Assembly (NCBI GenBank): GCA_037443945.1
Contig: JBBINH010000008.1
Location: 32,882-96,881 of the forward strand
Source: SSF26 sp037443945
GTDB taxonomy: Bacteria; Chloroflexota; Anaerolineae; J102
Direction: 5' to 3'
Length of the DNA stretch: 64,000 nucleotides
Part shown: positions 15,387 through 24,381 of the stretch, piece after piece
Layout: every line of letters starts with the position of its first letter
Position numbering within the stretch: position 1 is the stretch's first letter
The notes under the pieces: model-generated
Told to the model about the DNA's origin: nothing
Seen by the model: the letters and a program-made list of their open reading frames with translations, nothing else
Database searches by the model: none
Translations under genes and position numbers: made by a program

Positions 15387-17909
15387 ATGATGCAGTTCGA
15401 ACGCTACACCGAGCGCGCCCAAGATGCCCTGATGCGCGCCTATGAGATTTTGCACCGTTTTCAACATAGCCAGGCCGATACCGAACATCTCTTCCTGGCC
15501 CTGGTCGAACAGCCCGACGGCATGGTGCGCCGTATCCTCAGCCATCTCCATGTCGATCCCGACCGGGTACAGGCCGACCTGGAAACCATCCTCCAGCGCA
15601 CCCCGCGCACCGGCGGCCCCAACCTCGACCTGGCCGCCACCGGCCAGATTTACATCACCCCTCGGCTCAATCGTGTCAACCAAGCGGCGGTGGAAGAGGC
15701 CGACCGTATGGGGGATGCGTACATCTCCACCGAGCATCTCTTCCTGGCAATTGCCGGCGAACGCAACACGCCCAGCGCTCAGGTGCTGCGGCGCTACAAT
15801 CTGAGCAAGGATGCCATCTCCCGCGCTATTGAGGAGCTGCGCCATCATAAGACCACACCGGAGGCGCGCAGCGAAAGCAAATATCGCACCCTGGAGAAAT
15901 ACGCCCGCGATCTCACCGCCCTGGCCGCAGCCGATAGCCTGGACCCCGTTATCGGCCGCGACGAGGAGATTATGCGGGTCATCCAGGTGCTCGGCCGGCG
16001 CACGAAGAACAACCCCGTGCTGATCGGGGAGGCCGGCGTCGGCAAAACGGCCATCGTCGAAGGCCTGGCCCAGCGTATCGTGCGCGAAGAGGTCCCGAAC
16101 TTCCTCCTGGGCAGGCGCCTGATGGCCCTCGATCTGGGCGCCATGATCGCCGGCACCCGCTTCCGCGGGGAATTCGAGGAGCGGTTGAAGGCCGTTCTCG
16201 AGGAGGTGCGCTCGTCCAAAGGCGAGATCATCCTCTTTGTGGACGAATTGCACACCGTCGTCGGCGCCGGGGCCGCCGTCGGGGCCATGGATGCCAGCAA
16301 CATGATGAAACCGGCCCTGGCACGCGGGGAACTGCGCGTCATCGGCGCCACCACACCCGATGAATACCGTCAGCACATCGAGCGCGACGCCGCTCTGGAA
16401 CGTCGCTTTGCGCCGATTTGGGTGGATGAACCCACCGTCGAAGAGGCCGTGCAGATCCTTCATGGCCTTCGCGCTCGTTATGAGCAACACCATCAGGTTC
16501 GCTTCACCGATGAGGCCCTGAACGCCGCCGTGCGGCTCTCCCATCGCTATGTCAGCGGGCGCCATCTGCCCGATAAGGCGATTGACCTGATCGATGAGGC
16601 GGCCGCGCGCATGCGGGTGGCCATGCAGTCGAAACCACCCGAATTGCGCCATCTGCGACAACGGTTGCAAGAACTGCGCCAGGAAGAGGAAACGGCCTGG
16701 AACCAACGCGACTACGCGCGCGCCGCCGAGCTGAAGACCGAGGTCATCCGTTTGGAAAAGGAAATCCAGGTCAAGACGGTGGTCTGGCAAGAGCAGGCCG
16801 GCCTCACCGGGGTCGTGGATGCTGAACACATCGCCCAGATCGTCCACGCCTGGACGGGTATCCCCCTCAGCCAGATGCTCGAATCGGAAACCCAGAAACT
16901 CCTGCGCATGGAAGCGTTCCTGCACCAGCGCATCATCGGCCAGGACGAGGCCATCACGGCCGTGGCCGATGCCATCCGGCGGGCGCGGGCCGGTCTCAAA
17001 GACCCACGCCGCCCCATCGGTTCCTTCATCTTCCTGGGGCCGACCGGGGTGGGCAAGACCGAGCTGGCGCGGGCGCTGGCCGAATTCCTGTTCGACGACC
17101 CCGATGCCTTGTTCCGGGTGGATATGAGCGAGTACCGCGAGCCGCACACCGTCAGTCGGTTGCTGGGCGCGCCGCCCGGTTACGTGGGCTACGATGAAGG
17201 CGGCCACCTGACCGAAGCGGTGCGACGCCGGCCTTACCAGGTCATTCTCTTTGACGAACTGGAAAAAGCCCATCCCGAAGTTTGGAACACCCTGTTGCAG
17301 ATCCTGGAAGACGGTCGGTTGACCGACGGCCACGGCCGCACCGTGGATTTCCGCAACACGGTCATCATCATGACCACCAACGTCGGCTCGCAGCACGTCA
17401 CCCAAACCCGCCCGTTGGGTTTCCGCGCGGATGCGGGCGTGGATGAGACCCGCCTCCTCGCCGACATCCAGCGCGAACTGAAGCGCACCTTCCGGCCCGA
17501 ATTCCTCAACCGCGTGGATGAAATCGTCCCCTTCCACGTGCTCACCCCGGAGCAGGTCCTGCAGATCGTGGACCTGCAGATGGCAGAGGTGGCCAAACGG
17601 CTGGAGGAACACGCCCTAGAGATCGAGCTGACCGATCTGGCCCGGCGGGCGCTGGCAGTCCAGGGTTTCGATCCCGAATACGGGGCCCGGCCTTTGCGGC
17701 GGGTGATCCAACGGGCCATCGAGAACCCGCTGAGCAAGATGGTCCTGAGCGGTGAATTCGGCACCGGCGACCTGGTCGTCGTGGATGTCGAAGTCACAGG
17801 CGATCCGACCGATACTAAAGCCCTGAAAGAAGCTCGCTTCGTCTTCCGCAAGGGTGAGCGTCAGCCCATTGCCATTGACCTGCCGTTGTCGGTCGAACAC
17901 GGCACCTGA
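15387..17909 (+). CDS. ClpC-type AAA+ protease ATPase subunit
   Basis: About 840 residues from the ATG at 15387 (an ATG three bases on is equally possible). Order: Clp N domain (about 1-140), AAA module 1 with Walker A GEAGVGKTA and Walker B IILFVDELH, a middle region with a UVR-like motif (RQEEETAWNQRDYARAAELKTE), AAA module 2 with GPTGVGKTE and VILFDELEKAHPEV, and the D2-small domain (GFDPEYGARPLRRVIQR). An LGF tripeptide after TTNVGSQHVTQTRP fits the ClpP-docking loop, so it should unfold substrates for ClpP rather than act as a ClpB disaggregase. clpP is not in this window. Confidence 0.88.
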   Translation: MMQFERYTERAQDALMRAYEILHRFQHSQADTEHLFLALVEQPDGMVRRILSHLHVDPDRVQADLETILQRTPRTGGPNLDLAATGQIYITPRLNRVNQAAVEEADRMGDAYISTEHLFLAIAGERNTPSAQVLRRYNLSKDAISRAIEELRHHKTTPEARSESKYRTLEKYARDLTALAAADSLDPVIGRDEEIMRVIQVLGRRTKNNPVLIGEAGVGKTAIVEGLAQRIVREEVPNFLLGRRLMALDLGAMIAGTRFRGEFEERLKAVLEEVRSSKGEIILFVDELHTVVGAGAAVGAMDASNMMKPALARGELRVIGATTPDEYRQHIERDAALERRFAPIWVDEPTVEEAVQILHGLRARYEQHHQVRFTDEALNAAVRLSHRYVSGRHLPDKAIDLIDEAAARMRVAMQSKPPELRHLRQRLQELRQEEETAWNQRDYARAAELKTEVIRLEKEIQVKTVVWQEQAGLTGVVDAEHIAQIVHAWTGIPLSQMLESETQKLLRMEAFLHQRIIGQDEAITAVADAIRRARAGLKDPRRPIGSFIFLGPTGVGKTELARALAEFLFDDPDALFRVDMSEYREPHTVSRLLGAPPGYVGYDEGGHLTEAVRRRPYQVILFDELEKAHPEVWNTLLQILEDGRLTDGHGRTVDFRNTVIIMTTNVGSQHVTQTRPLGFRADAGVDETRLLADIQRELKRTFRPEFLNRVDEIVPFHVLTPEQVLQIVDLQMAEVAKRLEEHALEIELTDLARRALAVQGFDPEYGARPLRRVIQRAIENPLSKMVLSGEFGTGDLVVVDVEVTGDPTDTKALKEARFVFRKGERQPIAIDLPLSVEHGT

Positions 17910-17932
17910 GTCAGGCGCCGCGATGACGCCAC

Positions 17933-17971
17933 AACGCCGTCGGCTCCGGTCGGAGTCGACGGCGTTTTCTT
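17933..17971 (+). terminator. Rho-independent terminator after the Clp gene
   Basis: AACGCCGTCG / CGACGGCGTT plus an inner CTCCG/CGGAG stem and a 2-base loop, followed by TTTTCTT. It separates the Clp gene from the promoter of the YgeY operon. Confidence 0.8.
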
Positions 17972-18004
17972 ACTGCGGCGCCGTTTTCTGGGCGCCGATA
18001 ACGG

Positions 18005-18034
18005 TTGTACTCTTGTCCCGCTTCCTGCTAGAAT
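18005..18034 (+). promoter_or_regulatory. Promoter of the ygeY-ygeW operon
   Basis: -35 TTGTAC (18005-18010), 18-base spacer, -10 TAGAAT (18029-18034), 69 bases before the ATG at 18103 and just after the Clp terminator. Confidence 0.5.
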
Positions 18035-18102
18035 GCACCCTACGCCGGGCACGGATGTCCTCCGGCCGGGCGGCTTTTTATTCTGACAACGAGGACTCGG
18101 TC

Positions 18103-19308
18103 ATGGAGCCGATAGCGACCTTACGCCAACGCATTGCGGCCGAAGAGGCCCGTATCATTCAATTCCTGCGCGACATCTGCGCCATCCCTTCTTTCGATAG
18201 CCAGATCGGACCGGTGGGCGAACGCATTGCCGCCGAGATGCGCCGCCTGGGCTTCGATGAAGTGCGTTTCGACCGCCAGGGCAATATCCTGGGCCGCATC
18301 GGTGACGGTCCGCGCGTGCTGCTGTACGATAGCCATATCGACACGGTGGGTATCGGCGACCCGGATGCCTGGGCCTGGGATCCCTTTGTGGGCAAGGTCG
18401 AAAACGGCATTTTCTACGCCCGCGGGGCCTGCGATGAGAAGAACTCCACTCCGGGGATGGTGTACGGTCTGGCCATCGCCCGCGATCTGGGGTTGTTGAC
18501 GGGTTGGACGGCCTGGTATTTCGGCAACATGGAGGAGTGGTGCGACGGCATTGCCCCCAACGTCCTGGTCGAGGTCGAGGGCATCCGACCTGATTACGTG
18601 GTCATCGGCGAACCCACGCGCATGCAGGTTTATCGCGGGCACAAGGGTCGGGTCGAAATGCAGATCGTGGCCAAAGGCCGCAGTGCCCACGCAGCCAGCA
18701 ATCATCTGGGCGACAACGCCATTTACAAAATGGTGCCGGTCATCACCGGCATTCGCGACCTGGAACCCCGGCTGGGGGATGACCCCTTCCTCGGACCCGG
18801 CAAGATCACCGTCAGCGACATGCGGGTGAAGACGCCCAGCATCAACGCCGTGCCCGATGCGTGCACCATCTTTGTCGATCGTCGGCTCACCTTCGGCGAG
18901 AGCAAAGAAGCCGCCGTGGCCCAGGTGGAGGCGCTCATCCCCCCGGACCAGCGCCGCGATTTCGAGGTGAGCATCCTGCAATACGCCGAACCGAGCTATA
19001 CCGGCTTCGTCTTTCCGGTGGAAAAGTATTTCCCTGCCTGGGCTTTGCCCGCCGATGCCCCTATCGTCCAGGCCGGCGTGGCCGCGGCCACGGCCTATCT
19101 GGGACGACCGGTCACCACCGGGAAATGGAACTTCTCGACCAACGGGACCTACTGGATGGGCAAGGCCGGGATTCCCTGTATCGGTTTCGGGCCCGGCGAT
19201 GAGATCCACGCCCACACCGTCCTCGACCAGGTCCCTTTGCAGGATGTGGTGGATGCTACCGGCTTCTATGCCCTGTTTCCCTCCTTTCTGGCCCGGATGA
19301 CGACCTGA
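18103..19308 (+). CDS. ygeY: YgeY-type M20 peptidase/deacetylase homologue
   Basis: 401 residues from the ATG at 18103; the frame is open upstream through the Clp terminator, so longer starts are rejected. M20 family features: metal ligands in LLYDSHIDTV (His-x-Asp), GACDEKNSTPGMVYG, the catalytic MEEWCDG, GEPTRMQVYRGHKGR and the C-terminal DEIHAHT. The family is tied to purine/selenium-linked clusters and is thought to cleave a C-N bond in urate breakdown. It heads an operon with NUDIX, YgeW and carbamate kinase, which supports this reading. The exact substrate is not proven. Confidence 0.85.
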   Translation: MEPIATLRQRIAAEEARIIQFLRDICAIPSFDSQIGPVGERIAAEMRRLGFDEVRFDRQGNILGRIGDGPRVLLYDSHIDTVGIGDPDAWAWDPFVGKVENGIFYARGACDEKNSTPGMVYGLAIARDLGLLTGWTAWYFGNMEEWCDGIAPNVLVEVEGIRPDYVVIGEPTRMQVYRGHKGRVEMQIVAKGRSAHAASNHLGDNAIYKMVPVITGIRDLEPRLGDDPFLGPGKITVSDMRVKTPSINAVPDACTIFVDRRLTFGESKEAAVAQVEALIPPDQRRDFEVSILQYAEPSYTGFVFPVEKYFPAWALPADAPIVQAGVAAATAYLGRPVTTGKWNFSTNGTYWMGKAGIPCIGFGPGDEIHAHTVLDQVPLQDVVDATGFYALFPSFLARMTT

Positions 19309-19310
19309 AC

Positions 19311-20156
19311 ATGGAGGTCTCGGCCGAGCGTCAGCTTCTTGCCGCTTGGTTGCGGGCCATCCCGCAGTCCCGTCATGCCCCGCGACCGTTGGCCGATCTA
19401 CCCGGCGGCACCGACATCGGCCGGGGTCTGGTCACCATGCTGCAGATGTGGGGCGCCGTCGAGCTCAGCGAGGCCGGGATCCGCGCCGTCTCGCAGCCGG
19501 CCTACTACTTTTTGCACAGCCTGGCCGCCTGGGCCGAGACCGGTGAGACGATCGTGCTCGATTGGTCGGACCGGCAGGGCACCGCGGCCGCAGAAGGCCT
19601 GCGGCACGGCACCAGCCTTGTCTACTGGCTGGAGCAAGAACGCCAACGCCGCTACCCTCAGGCGCCTCCTATTCGTCATGTCCTTGCCGCCCAGGTCCTT
19701 ATCGTGCGGCCGAGCACACCGCCGACTTTCCTGGTGCAATGGGATACGCGGGCCGGCGCCTATCAGCTTATCGGCGGTCGCCAAAAGGTAGACCAGGAGT
19801 GGGCCGAACCCATCCTGGAGACCGCCGTGCGCGAGGTGGAGGAAGAGCTAGGGGAGCAGGTGCGCCTGGCGGCCGGCGATTTCCGTCTGGAACCGCTGGC
19901 CACCTTCGGCGGTGCCGTTCGTCTCTCGCCTTCCTTTGGCGCCCTCACTGCCTATCAGTTCCACTTTTTTCAGGCCATCGCCTTGCCGCCTTTGCAGCTC
20001 GGCCCCAACGACCGTTGGGTGACCCGCGCCGAGCTGCTGAGCGGTCGCACCGGCGACGGAGCCCCGGTACGCGGGGATCACATCCTCTCTCTGGAACAGG
20101 CTTTGGGCCTGAGCATCGACGCTTTGCCTTCTTCGTTTCGTTCCTCCGGCGGCTGA
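19311..20156 (+). CDS. NUDIX hydrolase with N-terminal extension
   Basis: 281 residues. About 120 N-terminal residues without a recognised domain precede the NUDIX fold, which has the REVEEELG core (ILETAVREVEEELGEQ). The first Gly of the canonical box is replaced (KVDQEWAE), so the motif is slightly atypical. It hydrolyses some nucleoside diphosphate linked to another group; the substrate is unknown. It starts 2 bases after the YgeY stop and is clearly co-transcribed, so a role with the YgeY/YgeW pathway, or merely hitch-hiking, are both possible. Confidence 0.75.
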   Translation: MEVSAERQLLAAWLRAIPQSRHAPRPLADLPGGTDIGRGLVTMLQMWGAVELSEAGIRAVSQPAYYFLHSLAAWAETGETIVLDWSDRQGTAAAEGLRHGTSLVYWLEQERQRRYPQAPPIRHVLAAQVLIVRPSTPPTFLVQWDTRAGAYQLIGGRQKVDQEWAEPILETAVREVEEELGEQVRLAAGDFRLEPLATFGGAVRLSPSFGALTAYQFHFFQAIALPPLQLGPNDRWVTRAELLSGRTGDGAPVRGDHILSLEQALGLSIDALPSSFRSSGG

Positions 20157-20282
20157 AGCAGCCCTTTGTTCCGGCGAGGGCGCAGCCATCTCCAACCGTT
20201 ACCACAGAGACCGCTATATCCACTCACCGTGACCGAGAAGGCGTCACGGCGTTTTTACCCTATTCCTACGGAGTTTTTGTCT

Positions 20283-21260
20283 ATGCAAACCCATCTGCGT
20301 GGACGCGATTTTATCGGCGATCTCGATTTCAGCAAAGAGGAAGTCGAAACCGTCCTGGATGTCGCTTTCCAACTCAAGCGTGAGCGGGCCTTGGGGATCC
20401 CCCACCCGCTGCTGAGGGACAAGACCCTGTCCATGCTCTTTTTCTTCACAAGCACCCGCACCCGCTCCAGCTTCGAAGCGGGTATGGCCCAATTGGGCGG
20501 CCACGCGGCTTTTATCGATTCCAAGACGACCCAGATCAGCCACGGCGATACAGCCAAGGAAATCGGCGAGATCTACGGCCGCTATTACGACGGCATCGCC
20601 ATCCGCCATTGCGATTGGGGAGTTGGCAATCGCTATATCAACGAGGTGGCCCAGGCCAGTCGCGTGCCCGTGCTCAACATGCAATGCGACATCTACCATC
20701 CCTTCCAGATTCTGGCCGATCTGATGACCATCTTCGAAAAGGTCGGCAACCCGCGTGGCAAGGTCATCAACGTCAGTTGGGCCTATGCCTCCAGCTATCA
20801 AAAGCCCATCTCGGTGCCCCAAAGCCTCATTTTGCAGATGACCCGCTTCGGCATGCATGTGCGGCTCACCCATCCGCCTGAATACAAGCTCATGCCCGAT
20901 ATCGTGCAACAGGCGCGCGACAACGTGCGCAAATTCGGCGGCAGCTTCGAGATCCTGGACGATTTCGATGCCGGCTTTAAGGATGCCGACATCATCTACG
21001 CCAAGAGCTGGGGTGCGCTGCTGACCACGACCGACGAGGCGGAAAGCGCAGCCATCGGTCGCCGCTACACCGACTGGATCACCGACGATCGGCGCATGGC
21101 CCTGGCCAAGCCCGATGCCATCTTCATGCACTGCCTGCCGGCCGATCGCAACATCGAAGTGACCGATAGCGTGATTGACGGGCCGCAAAGCGTCGTCTAC
21201 GATGAAGCCGAAAATCGCCTCCACATCCAAAAAGCCGTGATGGCCCTCACCATGGCTTGA
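20283..21260 (+). CDS. ygeW: YgeW-type knotted carbamoyltransferase homologue
   Basis: 325 residues from the ATG at 20283. The carbamoyl-phosphate loop STRTRSS (57-63), the HCDWGVGNRY segment, QILADLMTI and HCLPADRN (283-290) place it in the aspartate/ornithine transcarbamoylase family. The length and VSWAYASSYQKPISVPQS match the YgeW group of knotted transcarbamoylases, whose natural substrate is unsettled. It is followed by carbamate kinase, so the pair probably runs catabolically: carbamoyl group to carbamoyl phosphate, then ATP. A 126-base gap precedes it, but no separate promoter is clear. Confidence 0.87.
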   Translation: MQTHLRGRDFIGDLDFSKEEVETVLDVAFQLKRERALGIPHPLLRDKTLSMLFFFTSTRTRSSFEAGMAQLGGHAAFIDSKTTQISHGDTAKEIGEIYGRYYDGIAIRHCDWGVGNRYINEVAQASRVPVLNMQCDIYHPFQILADLMTIFEKVGNPRGKVINVSWAYASSYQKPISVPQSLILQMTRFGMHVRLTHPPEYKLMPDIVQQARDNVRKFGGSFEILDDFDAGFKDADIIYAKSWGALLTTTDEAESAAIGRRYTDWITDDRRMALAKPDAIFMHCLPADRNIEVTDSVIDGPQSVVYDEAENRLHIQKAVMALTMA

Positions 21261-21288
21261 GGTTATCCCCGTCGGAGAGCTGCTTCCT

Positions 21289-22239
21289 ATGAACGCACGA
21301 CCGCCAACCGCCCTCATTGCCATCGGCGGCAACTCGCTTATCACCGACAGCCGTCATCCCGAGGTCGAACACCAATGGGAAGCCGTGCGCGAGACCTGCA
21401 AACACATCGCCGATCTCATTCAGGCCGGTTGGAACACCATCATCACCCACGGCAACGGTCCGCAGGTGGGCTTTATCCTGCGCCGTACCGAGCTGGCCAT
21501 GCATGAGGTCCATCCGGTGCCCCTCGATCTGATCGGCGCCGACACCCAGGGCTCCATCGGCTATATGGTGGCCCAATCGCTGGATAACGAATTCCGGCGT
21601 CGCGGCCTGTATCGCCGAGCCGTGGCCATGGTGACCCAGGTGGTGGTGGATAAAGACGACCCGGCCTTCAAACATCCCACCAAGCCCATCGGGGGTTTTA
21701 TGACCCGCGAAGAAGCGCAGAAGTTCGAGGCAATGGGCTGGACGGTGATCGAGGATGCCGGCCGCGGCTACCGCCGGGTCATCGCCAGCCCGAAACCGTT
21801 GGAGATCGTGGAGGTGAACGCCATCCGCACGATGGTGGATGCCGGCTGGATCGTGATCGCCGTCGGCGGGGGCGGCATTCCCGTCATCCGCGATGCCAAC
21901 GGCGATCTGCGGGGGGCACCACCTTCGGTCATCGATAAGGACCATGCCAGCGCGCTCATGGCCATTGCCGCGCAGGTGGACCTGTTCCTGATCTCGACGG
22001 GGGTCGAGAAGGTGGCCATCAACTTCAACAAGCCCGATCAGCGCTGGCTCGACCGCATGACGGCAGCCGAGGCGCGGCAATATCTAGCCGAAGGGCACTT
22101 TGCCGCCGGCAGCATGAAGCCCAAGATCGAAGCCATCCTGACCTATCTCGAGCACGGCGGCAAACGGGCCATCATCACGAACCCGCCCAATATCGCCCGC
22201 GCCCTGAGCGGCGAGACCGGCACGCACATTTACCCGTGA
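21289..22239 (+). CDS. arcC: Carbamate kinase
   Basis: 316 residues, full length. Hallmarks: AIGGNSLI at the N-terminus, HGNGPQVGFILRR, AQSLDNEFRRRGL, AVGGGGIPVI, DKDHASALMA and the C-terminal FAAGSMKPKIEAI. It makes ATP, CO2 and ammonia from carbamoyl phosphate and ADP. Placed directly after ygeW (28-base gap), it is the expected energy-conserving step. Its stop overlaps a GTG start of the next gene. Confidence 0.93.
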   Translation: MNARPPTALIAIGGNSLITDSRHPEVEHQWEAVRETCKHIADLIQAGWNTIITHGNGPQVGFILRRTELAMHEVHPVPLDLIGADTQGSIGYMVAQSLDNEFRRRGLYRRAVAMVTQVVVDKDDPAFKHPTKPIGGFMTREEAQKFEAMGWTVIEDAGRGYRRVIASPKPLEIVEVNAIRTMVDAGWIVIAVGGGGIPVIRDANGDLRGAPPSVIDKDHASALMAIAAQVDLFLISTGVEKVAINFNKPDQRWLDRMTAAEARQYLAEGHFAAGSMKPKIEAILTYLEHGGKRAIITNPPNIARALSGETGTHIYP

Positions 22240-23540
22240 GCAAGTCCATGCTGCCTGACCATGTGCTCGGTGGCCGTTGCACGGCTTGTGGCCAGTTGGT
22301 GGCATTGAGCCCGGATCGCTATCTCTGCCCTCATCACGGCGATCTGCCGCCGGACCGGCCCTTGCCGACCCTGGATATCGCCTATGACTACGACCGCATC
22401 GCCGCCCGGACGGACCCGGCCCGCATAGCGGCCGATCCGGACCCGAGTATCGGCCGTTATGCGCCGCTTTTGCCCATCGTCGACAGGCACGCTTTGCCGC
22501 CGTTACCGGTGGGCGGCACGCCCCTGTTGCCGGCGCCGCGGCTGGCGGCCGGGCTGGGGCTGCGGCAGGTGTGGGTCAAGGACGAAGGCCGCAATCCCAC
22601 GGCCAGTCTGAAAGACCGGGCCAGCGCCGTGGTGGTGGCCCGGGCGCGCGCGTGGGGGCTGTCTACGGTGGCCACGGCCAGCACCGGCAATGCTGCCGCC
22701 TCGTTGGCCGGGCAGGTGGCGGCTTGGGAAGGCGGCCGGGCCGTCATCTTCGTCCCGGCGACGGCGCCACCCGCCAAGATGGCGCAGCTTCTCATCTACG
22801 GCGCCACCGTGCTGGCCGTCGAGGGAAGCTATGACCAGGCTTTCGACCTGTGTATGGCGGCCTGCACGCACTTCGGCTGGTACAATCGCAATACGGGTCT
22901 GAATCCCTTTACGACCGAGGGCAAGAAGACCGTGGCCTATGAGATCGCCGAAGGGTTGGCCCGCCAGAGCGGTCTGAAGCCGGACCGCTGGCTGGCGCCG
23001 GATGCGATCCTGGTGCCGGTGGGCGATGGCAGCATCATCGGCGGTGTGTATAAGGGCCTGCGCGATGCTCTGGCCCTCGGCTGGATCGAGCGCATGCCGC
23101 GTTTGTTGGGAGTGCAGGCAGCCGGCTCGAACGCGCTGGCCCAGACCTGGCGTCAAGGGGATGATGAGCACCTGGTCGCGGTGCAGGCCACGACCCTGGC
23201 CGATTCCATCGCCGTTGACCGCCCGCGCGATGCGCGTAAGGCCCTGGCTGCGGTCCGAGAGACCGGGGGAGCCTTTATCGAGGTCACGGACGAGGCCATT
23301 CTGGAGGCGATGAAGCGGCTGGCGCGCGCGACGGGCGTTTTCGCCGAGCCGGCCGCGGCCGCCGCCGCCGCCGGCCTGGTTGTTGCCGTCGCCGATCGCC
23401 TCCTGGACCCCGACGAGCGGGTGGTCATCCTCAGCACCGGCAACGGTCTCAAAGACGTTGCCGCCGCCCGTCGCGCCACAGGCGAGCCAATACGCATTCC
23501 CGTGGCGCTAGAAGCGGTAGTTCGTGCCCTGGCCCTCTGA
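22236..23540 (+). CDS. Threonine synthase-like fold-type II PLP enzyme
   Basis: 434 residues from a GTG that overlaps the arcC stop (GTGA), or 430 from the ATG at 22248. An N-terminal zinc-knuckle-like set (Cys15, Cys18, Cys31, His33/34) precedes the PLP domain with Lys126 in PTASLKDRAS, the TASTGNAAASLAG phosphate/glycine loop and VPVGDGSIIGG. It resembles ThrC2-type threonine synthases, but the context (YgeW/YgeY, carbamate kinase) argues for an amine elimination or deamination step, for example a functional stand-in for YgeX. The reaction is inferred only. Confidence 0.7.
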   Translation: MSKSMLPDHVLGGRCTACGQLVALSPDRYLCPHHGDLPPDRPLPTLDIAYDYDRIAARTDPARIAADPDPSIGRYAPLLPIVDRHALPPLPVGGTPLLPAPRLAAGLGLRQVWVKDEGRNPTASLKDRASAVVVARARAWGLSTVATASTGNAAASLAGQVAAWEGGRAVIFVPATAPPAKMAQLLIYGATVLAVEGSYDQAFDLCMAACTHFGWYNRNTGLNPFTTEGKKTVAYEIAEGLARQSGLKPDRWLAPDAILVPVGDGSIIGGVYKGLRDALALGWIERMPRLLGVQAAGSNALAQTWRQGDDEHLVAVQATTLADSIAVDRPRDARKALAAVRETGGAFIEVTDEAILEAMKRLARATGVFAEPAAAAAAAGLVVAVADRLLDPDERVVILSTGNGLKDVAAARRATGEPIRIPVALEAVVRALAL

Positions 23541-23576
23541 GGCCGGGGAGGTTTTCGTTTTTTCGTTATCGGCTTG

Positions 23577-24362
23577 ATGATGAGCGAGCTCATTTTCCTC
23601 GGCGTTGGTTCCATTCGCCCGACACGGCCCGGCGACCATACGGCCTTGCTCCTGCGTCACGGCCAAGCGCACATCCTCCTCGATGCCGGCCCGGCCGTGG
23701 TGGCGCAATTGGCCGCCGCCGGCATTCATCCCGCGGCCGTTTCCCACGTCTATTACAGCCACCAGCACGGTGATCACATCCTGGGCAGTCCCGTTTTGCT
23801 GTTCTACCATCGGCGCCGGGTCTATTTCGGCGCCCTTCAGGTTCTGGAGGCCTGGCGCCGGTTGATCGAGCTGGTCTATCCCGGCATTCCGGCCCTGTTG
23901 GGCGACGAAATCGTCCTCCATCCCCTGCCCACCGATCACGCCCATCCCTGCCCCGAGTTGCCCGGGGTCACGGCGCGGCTGGCTCTGGTCAATCACGGTG
24001 TCGTCCCGGCTTTCGCCCTGCGCCTGGACTTGGAGCTGAGTTCCGGTGGCCGCCTGGCGTTGGTGTATAGCGGCGATACGACGCCTTGCGCATCCGTGGT
24101 GGAGTTGGCGCATGGGGCCGATCTGCTCGTGCACGAAGCGACGGCCCTGGCCGCCAACACTGCCGAGCTGGCCGGTGTCCACACGAGCGCCCGCGCGGCC
24201 GGCGAGGTGGCCCAGGCGGCGGGTGTGCGCTGCCTGGCTCTGGTCCATCGCAGCGCCGGCGAGGCGGAGGCCTGGCGTCAGGAGGCGGCCACGGCCTTTG
24301 GCGGGCCTATTCTCGTCCCTCAGGCCGGCGACCGCTTGCGCCTGCCCGATGATTTGCCCTGA
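23577..24362 (+). CDS. Metallo-beta-lactamase-fold hydrolase (RNase Z-like)
   Basis: 261 residues; two ATGs (23577, 23580) are possible. The metal motif is SHQHGDH (His62, His64, Asp66, His67), then DHAHPCPE, VYSGDT and VHEATA, and a last His in LVHRS, as in RNase Z/arylsulfatase-like MBL proteins. It is small for RNase Z and lacks an obvious exosite arm. Position between two PLP genes in one operon suggests a hydrolytic step in the same pathway, such as cyclic amide or ester cleavage; tRNA processing cannot be excluded. Confidence 0.7.
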   Translation: MMSELIFLGVGSIRPTRPGDHTALLLRHGQAHILLDAGPAVVAQLAAAGIHPAAVSHVYYSHQHGDHILGSPVLLFYHRRRVYFGALQVLEAWRRLIELVYPGIPALLGDEIVLHPLPTDHAHPCPELPGVTARLALVNHGVVPAFALRLDLELSSGGRLALVYSGDTTPCASVVELAHGADLLVHEATALAANTAELAGVHTSARAAGEVAQAAGVRCLALVHRSAGEAEAWRQEAATAFGGPILVPQAGDRLRLPDDLP

Positions 24363-24381
24363 CTACGGAGGGTCGCGATTT

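Noticed and set aside
15378..17612. Long minus-strand frame opposite the Clp gene
   Set aside because: It is an antisense shadow of a conserved AAA+ coding region.
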